A stretch of 64,000 bases of DNA, taken from CAWUKV01 sp963923025 (GTDB lineage: Bacteria > Cyanobacteriota > Cyanobacteriia > Phormidesmidales > Phormidesmidaceae). The stretch's first letter is position 1. The number at the start of each line of letters is the position of its first letter. This document shows positions 51,691-60,119 of this stretch, in pieces. The stretch spans positions 15,482 through 79,481 of the forward strand of contig CAWUKV010000002.1 in assembly GCA_963923025.1 (NCBI GenBank). Reading direction: 5' to 3'. Below the pieces are notes generated by a model. The model was not told the origin of the DNA, made no database searches, and saw only the letters and a list, made by a program, of their open reading frames with translations. Position numbers and translations under genes: made by a program.

Positions 51691-53127
51691 ATGGCACAGG
51701 CAGCATTTCCAATGACGGGTCCGACGACGGGGCCAGCCACTGACCCAGCGACTGGGACTGCCACTGAGCTGGTGACCGGCAAGATTGCATACTTAGACTG
51801 TCCCACTGGGATTGCCGGTGATATGTGTCTGGGGGCAATTATCGATGCGGGTCTACCGCTGACCGTGCTGACGGAGCGTCTAGCGCAGTTGGGGCTCGGT
51901 AATGAGTATCAGCTTGTGGCCCAAACCGTGCAGCGTCAGTCCCAGGTGGCGACCCAGGTTCAAGTCAAACTGACCGAGCATCACTCCCATCATTCGTCCC
52001 ATCATTGGTCAGGCGATCATGGCCGTCACCTACCCGAGATCGAGTCTCTGATTCAGTCGGCGCAGTTAAGCGAGCGTGCCACGGCATGGAGCTTGGCCAT
52101 CTTTCGACGCTTGGCTGAGGCAGAAGCGGCTGTCCATGGCATCCCTCCGGAACAGGTTCACTTTCATGAGGTCGGGGCAACGGATGCCATTGTCGATATT
52201 GTTGGCACTTGTATTGGCTTAGATGAGCTGGGCATTGAACAGCTATACTGTGGCGCGTTGCCGGTGGGTGGGGGAACCGTGATGGCGGCTCACGGACGGT
52301 TACCGGTGCCAGCCCCGGCGGTATTAAGGCTGTTGACTCAGGCCCAAGCCCCGATCTACAGCAACGGGATTGAGAAAGAGCTGGTGACGCCGACAGGAGC
52401 GGCGATCGCCACAACCCTAAGTACACGCTTCGGGCCACCCCCACCGATGACGTTAGGGACAGTTGGCTACGGGGCGGGCGGGCGCGAGCTGCCGATTGCC
52501 AATGTGCTGAGGCTATGGATTGGTCATGCTAGCTCCGCTGGGGACGGGCAGCGAATTAACCATCAGGCTGATCACCACCATTCGCATACGTCGGCTCAGG
52601 GCAGTTCGCTGCCGCCACAAGACAGTCTGTCTCAAAAAAGCCTATCCTCTGACAACGCTGTAGGGGCAGGGGCCGCCACAGAAGACATTGTGGAGCTACA
52701 GACACAGGTGGACGATCTGGTTCCCCAGGCCGTGGGCTACTTATATGAGCAGCTCTTTGCAGCGGGGGCGCTGGATGTGTTTGTTCAGCAGGTCGGCATG
52801 AAAAAGAACCGGCCCGGCGTCCTAATCACGGTGATTTGTCCGCCTGCCCAAGGCCCTGCCTGTACTCAAGTGCTATTTAGCGAAACAACGACGCTCGGGG
52901 TACGGCAAACGGTTCAGCAGCGTCAGTTTTTACATCGCGAGTGTAAGCCGGTTCATACGCCCTACGGTCCCATCCACATCAAGGTTGCCCGGGCTTATCC
53001 GGGCGGCCCTATTTTGAACCTACATCCCGAGTATGAAGACTGTGCCCGCTACGCCCGCGAGCAGGCGGTGGCCTGGAAGCAGGTGTATCAGGGGGCGATC
53101 GCCCAAGCGGTCAAGCAATTTACCTGA
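51691..53127 (+). CDS. larC: Nickel-pincer cofactor biosynthesis protein LarC
   Basis: LarC inserts nickel into the pyridinium bis-thiocarboxylate cofactor of lactate racemase-type enzymes. The start of the conserved domain IAYLDCPTGIAGDMCLGAIIDAG, the VHFHEVGATDAIVDIVG segment and VTPTGAAIATTL are diagnostic. Two His-rich loops (EHHSHHSSHHWSGDHGRH and DHHHSHT) probably hold nickel. The 30 residues before the domain are a Thr/Ala/Gly/Pro repeat (TGPTTGPATDPATGTAT) absent from the usual protein; the ATG at 51691 may therefore be too early. larA, larB and larE are not in the window. Confidence 0.93.
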   Translation: MAQAAFPMTGPTTGPATDPATGTATELVTGKIAYLDCPTGIAGDMCLGAIIDAGLPLTVLTERLAQLGLGNEYQLVAQTVQRQSQVATQVQVKLTEHHSHHSSHHWSGDHGRHLPEIESLIQSAQLSERATAWSLAIFRRLAEAEAAVHGIPPEQVHFHEVGATDAIVDIVGTCIGLDELGIEQLYCGALPVGGGTVMAAHGRLPVPAPAVLRLLTQAQAPIYSNGIEKELVTPTGAAIATTLSTRFGPPPPMTLGTVGYGAGGRELPIANVLRLWIGHASSAGDGQRINHQADHHHSHTSAQGSSLPPQDSLSQKSLSSDNAVGAGAATEDIVELQTQVDDLVPQAVGYLYEQLFAAGALDVFVQQVGMKKNRPGVLITVICPPAQGPACTQVLFSETTTLGVRQTVQQRQFLHRECKPVHTPYGPIHIKVARAYPGGPILNLHPEYEDCARYAREQAVAWKQVYQGAIAQAVKQFT

Positions 53128-53190
53128 AAGGTACGGGACTTGTCGCTGCTGAAGCGGGTCGGTAATAGGCTGATACACTAGCGCCATTGG

Positions 53191-54615
53191 CTAGACCATG
53201 GAGCCTTCGCCTGCCTCAGGAGAGAGCTCGCCCTCAGCGATGGCCGACCGACTGGCCTTGAGCATTTGAGAAAATACTCGGTAGTCATCAAGGGAGTCCG
53301 ACTGGTGAGACTGGGCTTTGCCGTTGCGTGATTTAACTGGTTCGACCTCATCGCTTGTAGCCATACCGTGGTCAAGCGAACGAATCTTGACCAGGCTGTA
53401 TTCCACATCGCCACTGTAGATCGCAAAGGTGACGCTGTAGATTTCGAGGAAGTTGATGATCCACTGGCATTCGTTGCGAGGGAACTGCTCGTAATAACGA
53501 ATGAGATCGGCAATCCGCGCTTCCAGGTAGGGTAGAGAGTTGTGGGAGATCAGGACGACCTTGAGCAGGAGTACTGCCATCGTCAGCGGATTACCTTTGG
53601 ATAACAGCATGGTAAACAGCTGGGAGGGCTGCTTTTGGTCTTCTGTCATCAGGTAGTCGATCAGTCGATTGCTGGTTCGTAGCACCAGCGACCGATCGAC
53701 CACGCGTTTATCGTGTTTGCGGTAGAGCCGATCTAGCTTTTCGGCTAGGGAGCGCTTCAGCGTTTTGACTGTCTCGGGTTCACTGACGGAGAAAATGAGA
53801 TAGCCAATCAAGCTGCGCTTGTAGCTCCGATAGGTGACGGCTTCGGTCTGGTCCTGGAAAATCCGTGCCAGGTTGCGGTAGCTAAATTGGCCGCGCTTTG
53901 CCACGATGGCCTTAACCAGGCGCAGCGTCCCGTCACCCAGGACGGTGGGGTTGGGGCGATGACGCCCGACGGGACGGGCGGTTTGGGAGTAGGCCGTATA
54001 CATCGCCAGGTCGAACTTGAACTTATCCTTCAGTCGTCTGGACATCGTTCGCGCTGCTTCGCGCTGCTCTAAGGGATTGGCGGTGTCAATATATTGGGGA
54101 ACGAGCAGATAGGACGTGTACCGATTAGCCCAATGCTCTTCGGGTGAGGCAAAGCGACTGGCAACGAATAGCTCTAGATCTTCAAAATCTTTGCTGGAGA
54201 CAAAGTTGGCAATCCACTGCCGCAGCCGCTTGAGGGTAGGCGACAGCGTTGGTTTGTGGATGATGGGATCGGCAAAGAGGCGAATTAGCTCCTGAACCGC
54301 TTCGTGCTCGCGGGCGACCTCCCAGTTGTTGATCAGGATGTAGCAGGATCGCTTTAGCGTATTGTGAAATTCCACCTGGTTGTTGGAAAACACAATCGCG
54401 TAGAGGGCCGGTACCGTTTCGGAGCTGACCGACTCGGAGTGGTGCAGAAACAGACTTTTAAATTCCTCTAGAACGTCCTTGGGTGGCCACTTTCGAACAA
54501 TTTCCAGCAGAAAGTTGTAGATGGTTCGCTGAGACTGCTGAATGTCTTGGCGACCGCGTCCATATCGTTTAGTAGAGGTGGACTGAAACTTATCGGAGAC
54601 CCTATCAACAACCAT
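53191..54615 (-). CDS. Cyanobacterial protein of unknown function (helical)
   Basis: A 474-residue protein with no family I can name. It is helix-rich and strongly basic in the centre (for example RSYKRSLIGYLIF, LKRSLAEKLDRLYRKHDKRVVDR), with no signal peptide or clear membrane span, and a polar, acidic C-terminus. The composition suggests a folded alpha-helical scaffold rather than an enzyme. It begins GTG/ATG-like at 54615 and converges on larC, with 63 bp between stops. The codon usage is like its neighbours. Confidence 0.75.
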   Translation of the reverse strand: MVVDRVSDKFQSTSTKRYGRGRQDIQQSQRTIYNFLLEIVRKWPPKDVLEEFKSLFLHHSESVSSETVPALYAIVFSNNQVEFHNTLKRSCYILINNWEVAREHEAVQELIRLFADPIIHKPTLSPTLKRLRQWIANFVSSKDFEDLELFVASRFASPEEHWANRYTSYLLVPQYIDTANPLEQREAARTMSRRLKDKFKFDLAMYTAYSQTARPVGRHRPNPTVLGDGTLRLVKAIVAKRGQFSYRNLARIFQDQTEAVTYRSYKRSLIGYLIFSVSEPETVKTLKRSLAEKLDRLYRKHDKRVVDRSLVLRTSNRLIDYLMTEDQKQPSQLFTMLLSKGNPLTMAVLLLKVVLISHNSLPYLEARIADLIRYYEQFPRNECQWIINFLEIYSVTFAIYSGDVEYSLVKIRSLDHGMATSDEVEPVKSRNGKAQSHQSDSLDDYRVFSQMLKASRSAIAEGELSPEAGEGSMV

Positions 54616-55076
54616 TGAAGCCGCTAAAAGTACGATAAACAGAAACGAATTGGGGTAAAGCGGGATGGGGGGACATCGAAGACGCTACCGCAGGAGCTGA
54701 CTAGAGTAGAACCTCAGCGGTGCCGGATGATTGGCACAAAGGGGGATCCAAGGAATCGGCACATAAGGGCATTGGCCGTATTCCTGGAGGGCGAAACCGG
54801 TGTTAGGGCTGACATTTGGAGCTAGGATAGCCAAACTCTTTGAAGGTTGCCCAACAGTAGATAGGTCTAACCTGTCTCCCGATCAGCGCCAGAGATAATG
54901 CCAGAAATTGTGGCTGTATTATTTCTTCCCATCATATCCGCAGGTCTACGGGGGGTCCAAGTAGATTTAGTGAAGCCGACCTGCGGAATGGTTTGATCTG
55001 TATAGCTAAGGTGAAGCCAGCGCTAGTCTGGGCGAGTTTACGAACAGTACAATCCCGTATTCGAGCGGACAGGCAC
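54616..55076. other. Intergenic region before trnL terminator
   Basis: 461 bp holding the upstream region of the unknown gene. Two similar segments (GATTGGCACAAAGGG, AATCGGCACATAAGGG) lie at about 54728 and 54754. Nothing else was recognised. Confidence 0.4.
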
Positions 55077-55115
55077 AAAAAATATGGCAATCGGCATAAG
55101 GCCTGAGCCGATTGC
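55077..55115 (-). terminator. Rho-independent terminator of trnL
   Basis: On the minus strand GCAATCGGC pairs perfectly with GCCGATTGC across an 11-nt loop, followed by a six-T run. It lies 77 bp beyond the tRNA 3' end. Confidence 0.85.
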
Positions 55116-55191
55116 GAGTCGCAAATTGTGGCTTACCACAGGAATAGTACTACTCAGTATGGCTTAAGCAGAGTGGCAAAGATTAAAAAAA

Positions 55192-55572
55192 TGGGGGCGG
55201 AGGGACTTGAACCCTCACGACCGTTTAAGGTCAGCGGATTTTCATCCTCCCACAGCTTTCGCTGTAGCTGGCAGGCCAGCCTTGAGAATTGGACCCTCCC
55301 TTTACCCTCGCCTTAACGTTAGGGTAGCTCCCGTCGGGCCTCTGCACCTTCCCGATTAAAGGATGAAATCAGAAGGATGAAGGACGAATGGGTATTCTAC
55401 CTTCTGCCTTTGACCTTTTGCCTTTGGTCGGGCTTGGCTCAGGATTGCCGTAGCGTTTGCGCCGAGGCAGTCGCCTTAGGTTTCCCTGAGTTTGAGAGCA
55501 TTCACTTGGCAGATTTCTCCACCAAGGCTCAGTTTTCTAAGTCCGCAGCGTCTACCATTCCGCCACGCCCCC
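55192..55572 (-). tRNA. trnL-UAA: tRNA-Leu(UAA) interrupted by a group I intron
   Basis: Exon 1 (55572-55539, minus) starts GGGGGCGTGGCGGAATGG and ends in the anticodon loop after CTT; exon 2 (55242-55192) starts AAAATCCGC, and its acceptor strand CGCCCCC pairs with GGGGGCG. The T arm GAGGGTTCAAGTCCCTC is perfect. The split falls between U34 and A35 of the UAA anticodon, exactly where cyanobacterial and plastid trnL carry their intron. The discriminator base is A; the CCA end is not encoded. It needs intron removal to give a functional leucine tRNA. Confidence 0.96.
55243..55538 (-). ncRNA. Group I self-splicing intron in trnL(UAA)
   Basis: A 296-nt intron with the conserved core: the P element CTCAGGGAAACCTAA (55490-55476), the Q element GCAATCCTGAGCCAAGC (55448-55432) and the R element, including GACGGGAGCTACCC, near 55347-55317. 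It ends in G before exon 2. Between Q and R lies an 84-nt hairpin (the P6 region) made of degenerate GGCAAAAGG/GGCAGAAGG-type units, the kind of short repeat that makes this loop variable among cyanobacteria. No intron-encoded protein is present. Confidence 0.95.
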
Positions 55573-55749
55573 AGGTCGCCCGGCACTTGTGTCGGACTGA
55601 CTGGGTAATCATTGCAGCATCAAACGGGGCGATGATGCAACTGATTGAGTCGATTTGTGACACTTTTGCGGACGTCTTTTGGGGGAATGCCTAGTAGGGG
55701 CGGCGTTGGACGTTATCATGAAGGCTGTACGTACTGAAGCCTTTAGCTT

Positions 55750-55992
55750 ATGCCGTTTGACCTTAGCGCTCTTAGTCCGACTGTCCTGATCACCGCTGCA
55801 CTCTATGTCGGGTTGGCCGGTACCTATTTGCTGGTGGTGCCGGGGCTGCTGTATCTGTATCTCAATCAGCGCTGGTACGTGGCGGGCTCCATTGAGCGAT
55901 TGCTGGTGTATGCTCTGGTGTTTGTCTTTTTCCCCGGTATGCTGGTGCTGTCGCCATTTCTAAACTTTCGGCCCCAGCGTCGGGAAGTTTAG
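55750..55992 (+). CDS. ndhL: NDH-1 subunit NdhL
   Basis: An 80-residue membrane protein with two helices (VLITAALYVGLAGTYLLVVPGLLYL and LLVYALVFVFFPGMLVL). NdhL (once called IctA) is a cyanobacterial/plastid-specific subunit of the NDH-1 complex, needed for cyclic electron flow and inorganic-carbon uptake. The gene order ndhL, DUF3007, trpA is conserved in cyanobacteria and supports the call. Confidence 0.93.
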   Translation: MPFDLSALSPTVLITAALYVGLAGTYLLVVPGLLYLYLNQRWYVAGSIERLLVYALVFVFFPGMLVLSPFLNFRPQRREV

Positions 55993-56030
55993 AAGTGCGA
56001 TCGCGGTCAACGATTTGAGGAAAGGGGACG

Positions 56031-56396
56031 ATGCGGCGCATTGATGTGCTCGGTGTGGGTTTAGGGGCCTTTGCGGCTGGTGGTATCCTCTACCTACTCC
56101 TTCAGGGTGCTGGCCTCGACGCCCTTTCTGCGGGGATCTGGAGTCAGGTGATTTTTCTGGGGGGGCTACTGGGATGGGTGGCCACTTACCTGGGGCGAGT
56201 GGTAACGCAGTCGATGACCTACAACCAGCAGCTTCAGGATTATGAGGACGCCGTGCTGCAGCAGCGTTTGGACGAGATGACGCCCGAGGAGCTGGCGCAG
56301 CTCCAGGCCGAGATTGCAGCTGAAAATTCAGCGCCTAGTAGCCCTACGGCTGATGCCGATACCCCAACCACGACCTCCCAGGCACCGACCCCATAA
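56031..56396 (+). CDS. DUF3007-family membrane protein
   Basis: A 121-residue protein with two membrane helices (GVGLGAFAAGGILYLLLQGAG and IWSQVIFLGGLLGWVATYLG), a helical acidic region (QDYEDAVLQQRLDEMTPEELAQLQAEI) and a Thr/Pro-rich tail. This matches the DUF3007 family of cyanobacteria and plastids, found next to ndhL. GGGGA lies shortly before the ATG. The function is unknown; a link with NDH-1 is suggested only by the conserved location. Confidence 0.85.
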   Translation: MRRIDVLGVGLGAFAAGGILYLLLQGAGLDALSAGIWSQVIFLGGLLGWVATYLGRVVTQSMTYNQQLQDYEDAVLQQRLDEMTPEELAQLQAEIAAENSAPSSPTADADTPTTTSQAPTP

Positions 56397-56549
56397 AGCT
56401 GTTTTGTCTATCTTGGCTCAGCCAGATTTAGCGTGGTAAGACACTGCCGTTAGCCGTGCCCCTATCAAGATTGGCCACCCGTTACCCTAAGCCGATATGA
56501 TGGCCTGGGCATGGCCCACAAGCGGTTAAAGACGAGGGTTTAGACGGTA

Positions 56550-57344
56550 ATGAAATCGGTTTCTGAGCAGTTCCAGGCACTGCGCGATCGCAACCAGTGT
56601 GCCTTGATTCCGTTTATTACAGCTGGTGATCCCGACTTGGAAACCACCGCTCGGGCACTCAAGCTGCTGGACCAGTCGGGCGCCGACCTGATTGAGTTGG
56701 GGGTGCCCTACTCTGACCCGCTGGCCGACGGCCCGGTCATCCAAGCAGCGGCAACCCGTGCCCTCCAGCGCCAGGTCAGTTTGGACGACGTGCTAGCGGT
56801 AGTGCAGCAGGTGAGTCCTGAACTGACGGCTCCGATTATTCTATTTACCTACTACAACCCAATCTTGAACCGGGGCATTGAGACTTTTCTCCAAGACATT
56901 TACGCCGCTGGTGTTCGAGGGCTGGTGGTGCCAGACCTGCCCCTAGAAGAAATGTCGCGTCTGCTGTCGCTGGCTAGCGAGGTGGGGGTAGAAGTGACCC
57001 TTTTGGTTGCTCCAACATCCCCGAAAGCACGCATTCGAGAAATTGCCGAGTGCGGTCAAGGGTTTATCTACCTGGTGAGCGTGACCGGGGTAACCGGGGT
57101 GCGACAGACCATTCAAGATCGGGTACAGACGCTGCTGGATGAGCTGCGCTCGGTGACGGACAAGCCCATTGGTGTCGGCTTTGGCGTATCGGGTCCCGAT
57201 CAGGCGCAGCAGCTTAAGGGTTGGGGAGCCGATGCGGTGATTGTCGGTAGCGCGTTTGTTAAGCGGTTAGCAACTGACCCGCCCGAGGCGGGGCTGGCTG
57301 CAGTGGGAGACTTTTGCCAGTCGCTCAAGGCTGCGTTGGACTAA
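56550..57344 (+). CDS. trpA: Tryptophan synthase alpha chain
   Basis: A 264-residue TIM-barrel enzyme that splits indole-3-glycerol phosphate into indole and glyceraldehyde 3-phosphate. The two catalytic acids Glu49 and Asp60 fall at the canonical positions in LIELGVPYSDPLADG. The phosphate-binding segments GVGFGVSGPDQA and VIVGSAFVK are intact. It is on the same strand as ndhL and the DUF3007 gene, 153 bp downstream of the latter. Confidence 0.97.
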   Translation: MKSVSEQFQALRDRNQCALIPFITAGDPDLETTARALKLLDQSGADLIELGVPYSDPLADGPVIQAAATRALQRQVSLDDVLAVVQQVSPELTAPIILFTYYNPILNRGIETFLQDIYAAGVRGLVVPDLPLEEMSRLLSLASEVGVEVTLLVAPTSPKARIREIAECGQGFIYLVSVTGVTGVRQTIQDRVQTLLDELRSVTDKPIGVGFGVSGPDQAQQLKGWGADAVIVGSAFVKRLATDPPEAGLAAVGDFCQSLKAALD

Positions 57345-57408
57345 CCCCTTCCTGCATCGGCCCTATGGCTTTATCTAGTAAAACCTAATGCCTGAATTTG
57401 GCAGCGCT

Positions 57409-58620
57409 TCAGTTGGCGCGGAACTGCTGAATGACTGTGTCGTAGTGCTGTTCTAGAATGCGGGTGTTCTGACGAATGTCAAACTTTTTAGCGATGTGGA
57501 GCGGCCCGGCTTGGGCTAAGCGGTGGTGCAGACCGGGATCTTCAAATAGGTTCAATAAGTGACGAGTTAGACCGGTTAGATCCTTTTCGGGCGCTAGTAA
57601 GCCTGTTTGGCTATGCTGTACCACCTCTGGAATGCCACCGCTGGCAAAGGCAACAACGGGCAACTGCATGGCCTGAGCCTCGGCAAAAACCATGCCGAGC
57701 CCTTCCGCATCCCCTGAATCTGCTGTAATGCTGGGGCCTGCTAGGCAGTGGGCTCGGTTCATCCAATGGCGCACGGTTGCTGGCGGCTGTGCCCCCAGGA
57801 ATTGAACGTGGGCCAGCTGCTGAGCTTGAACTTCTAGGTGCGATCGCAATGGCCCGTCGCCAATAATAACGAGCTGGGCTTGAGGGTGGTGTTGCTGTAC
57901 CGATGCCATTGCCCGAATCAGGTACTCACAGCCCTTTTTTTCGACCAGTCGTCCGACAAATAGGACGACTGGCTGTCGCTGGACGGTCGGGTCGGGCTGG
58001 AACTGCTGGGGGTCGATGCCAATGTAGTGAACGATAATTTTTTCTGCTGGGCAGCCGCGATCGATCAGCTGTCGGTAAATAAAGTTTGAGACGGCGATGA
58101 CGCGATCTGCTTTGGCAAAAACGGCAGCGCGTTTTTGAAGCATTAGCGTTCTGAAGAAGCGGCCCCGGTGATAGATAAAGTCGTTGGCCTGCTGTAAGGG
58201 CGAAACGCTGGGCTGTTGCCAGGTGGCATCGTATCCGTGGAAGGTCACGATTAGGGGAACTTGCAGCTGCCGAGCCAAGGGAATGGCAAAACCGCCATCT
58301 CCGCCAAAGTGAGCGTGAAGCAGCTGGGGATGATGCGCGCTTAGGGCCCGCAGCCAACTTGGGGCACAGAGGCCAAACAGCTTGTAGGCCATCTTCCACG
58401 CTCCGCTGGGGCGGACTAGTGGTCCTAAAAGGGTTTGACGGTGTGCGGGTAGGGAGTATCCCGGCTGAGCTGTTGTGCCGACGTAACGTGCTGAGTAGCG
58501 CCGTAGCTGCTCAGCCTGGGCTGGAATAAAGGTTTCTGAATAGGGAAGCAGCTGATCTCGATAAATTAGGACGGTTGTGCCATTCCTCCTGACGGTTTCA
58601 TTCGCTAGGTCATATTGCAT
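57409..58620 (-). CDS. Family GT4 glycosyltransferase (exopolysaccharide type)
   Basis: A 403-residue GT-B transferase. The N-terminal domain has LLHAHFGGDGGFAIPLAR and LIVTFHGYDATW; the C-terminal domain has VLFVGRLVEKKGCEYLIRA, and the E-x7-E motif of GT4 enzymes is in DAEGLGMVFAEAQAMQLPVVA. It is close to colanic-acid-type transferases that extend exopolysaccharides. The upstream gene on the same strand is hpsE-like, so the pair may make part of the same polysaccharide. The start is uncertain, as no ribosome site is evident at 58620. Confidence 0.88.
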   Translation of the reverse strand: MQYDLANETVRRNGTTVLIYRDQLLPYSETFIPAQAEQLRRYSARYVGTTAQPGYSLPAHRQTLLGPLVRPSGAWKMAYKLFGLCAPSWLRALSAHHPQLLHAHFGGDGGFAIPLARQLQVPLIVTFHGYDATWQQPSVSPLQQANDFIYHRGRFFRTLMLQKRAAVFAKADRVIAVSNFIYRQLIDRGCPAEKIIVHYIGIDPQQFQPDPTVQRQPVVLFVGRLVEKKGCEYLIRAMASVQQHHPQAQLVIIGDGPLRSHLEVQAQQLAHVQFLGAQPPATVRHWMNRAHCLAGPSITADSGDAEGLGMVFAEAQAMQLPVVAFASGGIPEVVQHSQTGLLAPEKDLTGLTRHLLNLFEDPGLHHRLAQAGPLHIAKKFDIRQNTRILEQHYDTVIQQFRAN

Positions 58621-58812
58621 TCGTTGAGTTGCTAGGGACAGGTCCTGGCATTGAAGTTCTTGACGCTAGGGGTGGGGTAGCTTGGTGCGGCTGTTCCCTA
58701 GACGAGACGGGGGCTGATGGTGCAGCGTTAGCAGGAGACATCACTACTGGACGTAACAGGGTGGGGCCAAGCAATCCTACGGTAGCGGGTTCAGTCTCGG
58801 CTACCGGACCCA

Positions 58813-59775
58813 TCACCAGCGAGATAGTAACTGCTGTCGCCAGGTGTAGAACGGACTCCACAAGCTGCTGATAAACAGCTGTAGCTCGGCAGCGGCTACC
58901 ACGTCAGAGCCCAAGACGTGGCGATATTTTATCAGGTGGCTCAAGACCTTATGGAGATCGCTGAGCCAGTAAACCCCGACCATCACTGGACGCTGCCACA
59001 GTGCGTAGGGCACCATACGCGTAGTGTACTTACTAAGGCCAACGCCTTGGAAGAACCGCAGCAAGTATTCTCGCTCGAACCGACGTTTGGGAATGTCGTG
59101 GCTGATGTGCATATCTGGGGTAAACCAGATCTCCCAACCGGCCTTTTTTAGGTACAGCAGGGCCTCGACGTCTTCACCTTTGAGCGCCAGCGAGTCTCCC
59201 ACGGGCCCTTTGAGCGCGAGTTCGCTAGGGACGTGCTGCTGCCAAGCCTGGCGATGAACAACCAACCCCGCACCGGGGGGCATCCTGTTCGTCAAGGCAC
59301 ACCAGCCCCGAGTAAAGCAGAGGGGAGCCTCCCTTTCAATGACTGGAATGAATGAGGCCACCCGTTCAAAGTGCTGGGGGGGTGGGCTTTCGTATTGGGG
59401 ATGGATTTGTCCGCCAAAAGCGGCAGCCCGAGGATGGGCTTGGGCAAATTGATAGGCAGCGCTGACCCAATTCTCATCTGGGACGTTATCGTCATCTAGA
59501 AACGCAATCCAACCGCCTTTGGCTTCTGAAATAGCGCGCTGTCGGGCATAGGACGCGCCCTGGCGAGTCTCTAGCACATAGCGTAGTGGGCAGATCTGCC
59601 AGGTGGCTTGGTAATGCCGGATCAGTTTGGCCGTGCTGTCGGTACTGTTATTGTCAACGACAATGACTTCCCAGCAGAGCGAGTCAATCCTAATCTGACG
59701 CTGCAAAGCTGTCAGAACCTGCGGCAAGCGCTGGGCACCGTTAAACGTTCGGATAGCAACCGATATATCAGTCAT
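58813..59775 (-). CDS. Family GT2 glycosyltransferase, HpsE-like
   Basis: A 320-residue GT-A transferase. The N-terminus MTDISVAIRTFNGAQRLPQVL, EVIVVDNNSTDSTAKLI, the metal-binding IAFLDDDNVPDENWV, and RMPPGAGLVVHRQAW are all typical. It resembles HpsE of Nostoc punctiforme, needed for the hormogonium polysaccharide used in gliding. The ATG at 59775 removes 19 unrelated residues of the longer frame. The C-terminus SSLWSPFYTWRQQL also fits the HpsE family. Confidence 0.82.
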   Translation of the reverse strand: MTDISVAIRTFNGAQRLPQVLTALQRQIRIDSLCWEVIVVDNNSTDSTAKLIRHYQATWQICPLRYVLETRQGASYARQRAISEAKGGWIAFLDDDNVPDENWVSAAYQFAQAHPRAAAFGGQIHPQYESPPPQHFERVASFIPVIEREAPLCFTRGWCALTNRMPPGAGLVVHRQAWQQHVPSELALKGPVGDSLALKGEDVEALLYLKKAGWEIWFTPDMHISHDIPKRRFEREYLLRFFQGVGLSKYTTRMVPYALWQRPVMVGVYWLSDLHKVLSHLIKYRHVLGSDVVAAAELQLFISSLWSPFYTWRQQLLSRW

Positions 59776-60119
59776 AGGCGGCTGGCATGTGCGCTTAAAC
59801 GTGAGCGCTGAAACGCAAAACACGGCATTCAACCTCAGATCGCTTAGCTAGTCGGCCAAACTGCTGAAATCCTATGGCTATCCTATTCAGTTAATTTGAC
59901 TAATGTATCCGTTGATTTATGGATATTGACCCGCTAACTGACTGAGTTGTGTCTATACCAGCCTACGGGAGCTCATCGCTAGGGCCATTCATAGCTAGCG
60001 CCACATAGGTCAGGACACCGAGTCGAGCGATCCTGCTTGACAGAGAGCACAATGGCCCTGAAATGACTGGGCATCATTGAGTGGTTTGCACGCTGGTCTG
60101 GCCCTTGTAGCAGCTGTTG
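59776..60119. other. Intergenic region containing the second 43-bp repeat
   Basis: 344 bp that include the hpsE-like promoter region and the 43-bp repeat at 59994-60036. No gene is recognised. Confidence 0.4.
59994..60036. repeat. 43-bp dispersed repeat, second copy
   Basis: Aligned without gaps to 48251-48293 (about 32 of 43 identical), beginning GCTAGCGCCACATAGGT and ending GCGATCCTGC. Confidence 0.6.

Noticed and set aside
55128..55694. Two plus-strand open frames (62 and 105 codons) with some hydrophobic stretches
   Set aside because: They run antisense through the trnL exons and the group I intron; the RNA gene explains the sequence.
58610..58861. Minus-strand 83-codon frame between the hpsE-like and GT4 genes
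   Set aside because: It overlaps both genes, is Pro/Thr/Ser-rich without a recognisable fold, and has no ribosome site. It might be a translated linker but cannot be supported.
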